Shown here: one piece after another, positions 63,346 through 64,000 of the stretch
How positions within the stretch are numbered: the stretch's first letter is position 1
Layout of the letters: every line of letters starts with the position of its first letter
From: Coxiella endosymbiont of Amblyomma americanum
GTDB lineage: Bacteria; Pseudomonadota; Gammaproteobacteria; Coxiellales; Coxiellaceae
DNA: 64,000 nt
Direction: 5' to 3'
NCBI RefSeq assembly: GCF_000815025.1
Contig: NZ_CP007541.1
Span: forward strand, 124,001 to 188,000
Position numbers and translations under genes: made by a program
Notes under the pieces: model-generated
Databases searched by the model: none
What the model was told of the DNA's origin: nothing
Seen by the model: the letters and a program-made list of their open reading frames with translations, nothing else

Positions 63346-64000
63346 GTGAAGAGTGGGGTTCGTCCGCTTTATTGGAGGGTTCTATTAAAGGTGAGTGGCG
63401 AGGCTCTTGTGGGAAAGGGAGTATGTACTATTGATCCCACTATTTTAGATCGTATAGCAGGCGATATCATTCGAGTCTATAAGTTAGGCGTCCAAGTAGC
63501 AATTGTTATCGGTGGTGGAAATATCTTCCGAGGTGTTACTTTGCAAAGAGCTGGGATTAGCCGCATAACAGGTGATTATATGGGTATGTTGGCGACATTG
63601 ATAAACGCATTAGCTTTAAGAGACGCTTTTGAACGCATTAATTTACCGGTTCGCATTTTATCTGCTATTCCTATGACAGGAGTAGCGGATGCCTTTCATC
63701 GAAGAAAAGCAATTCATCATTTACAGAAAGGACGTATTGTAATTTTTGCTTCCGGAACTGGAAATCCTTTAGTGACTACTGATTCAGCAGCTAGTTTGCG
63801 CGGTATTGAAATTGACGCTGATGTGGTTCTTAAGGCTACTAATGTAGATGGCATTTATTCAGATGATCCAGAAAAAAATTCAAAGGCAAGACTTTATAAG
63901 CATTTAACTTATAAGGAAGCTCTAGAAAAGGAGTTAGCTATCATGGATCTTGCTGCATTTTTTCAATGTCGAGATCATAACATGCCATTAAGAATTTTTA
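63346..64000 (+). CDS. pyrH: UMP kinase, 5' part
   Basis: UMP kinase phosphorylates UMP to UDP. The frame starts with GTG at 63346 (GGAG nine bases upstream) and runs open to the window edge, 218 codons; the family is about 240 residues, so only the very end is missing. Motifs are LLKVSGEALVG near the N-terminus, IVIGGGNIFRG (about residue 50), GDYMGMLATLINALAL, GTGNPLVTTDSAASLRGIEI and KATNVDGIYSDDPEKN. It is the third gene of rpsB-tsf-pyrH; frr is expected next. Confidence 0.93.
   Translation, partial: MKSGVRPLYWRVLLKVSGEALVGKGVCTIDPTILDRIAGDIIRVYKLGVQVAIVIGGGNIFRGVTLQRAGISRITGDYMGMLATLINALALRDAFERINLPVRILSAIPMTGVADAFHRRKAIHHLQKGRIVIFASGTGNPLVTTDSAASLRGIEIDADVVLKATNVDGIYSDDPEKNSKARLYKHLTYKEALEKELAIMDLAAFFQCRDHNMPLRIF

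Overview
The window is about 64 kb of dense, AT-rich bacterial chromosome. I see no plasmid, phage, insertion sequence or CRISPR array. The gene content is gammaproteobacterial housekeeping. The succession gpmI / rhodanese-secB-gpsA / accA-tilS / lepA-lepB-rnc-era-recO-pdxJ / gltX-cysS / gatCAB / mreBCD / HU / tpiA-secG-tRNALeu-nuoA-N-tRNAfMet-nusA-infB-rbfA / glyA-nrdR-nusB / gltA-sdhCDAB-sucABCD / map-rpsB-tsf-pyrH fits the order Legionellales and, from what I remember of gene order, Coxiella burnetii. Low G+C, eroded intergenic stretches, truncated genes (yhdP, tldD) and genes missing from conserved neighbourhoods (rimP, truB, grxC, rng) suggest a reduced, host-restricted relative, most likely a Coxiella-like tick endosymbiont. 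That taxonomic placement is inference and would need 16S rRNA or a protein phylogeny.

Layout. 1-7.2 kb: the 5' part of gpmI (minus strand, cut by the window edge), a DUF2520 NAD(P)-binding protein that may be the alternative ketopantoate reductase PanG, a rhodanese, secB, gpsA, accA and tilS. 7.4-13.1 kb: a tight lepA-lepB-rnc-era-recO-pdxJ run. 13.2-20.2 kb: lpxH, gltX-cysS and the gatCAB amidotransferase genes. 20.4-25.7 kb: mreBCD, followed by the most degraded part of the window, with a truncated yhdP and a frameshifted tldD remnant. 25.7-27.6 kb: HU, tRNAVal, tRNAAsp, tpiA, secG and tRNALeu. 27.7-42.2 kb: a complete 14-gene complex I operon (nuoA-N). 42.3-46.9 kb: initiator tRNA, a probable attenuator, nusA, infB and rbfA. 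47.3-49.6 kb: glyA, nrdR, nusB. 49.6-60.6 kb: gltA, divergent from sdhCDAB-sucABCD. 60.7-64 kb: map, divergent from rpsB-tsf-pyrH (pyrH cut by the edge).

Functionally, citrate synthase, 2-oxoglutarate dehydrogenase E1/E2, succinyl-CoA synthetase and succinate dehydrogenase feed electrons and NADH to complex I, so the cell keeps a respiratory, TCA-driven energy metabolism. Most other genes serve translation (tilS, lepA, era, gltX, cysS, gatCAB, infB, rbfA, rpsB, tsf, tRNAs), cell shape (mreBCD), protein export (secB, secG, lepB) and lipids (accA, gpsA, lpxH). pdxJ (vitamin B6) and the candidate panG (pantothenate/CoA) fit B-vitamin provisioning to a blood-feeding host. I did not find an undescribed multi-gene system. 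The most interesting signals are small: an initiator tRNA with an altered 3' end, competing hairpins before nusA, a perfect dyad between gltA and sdhC, a probable non-canonical mreC start, and the yhdP-tldD decay zone.
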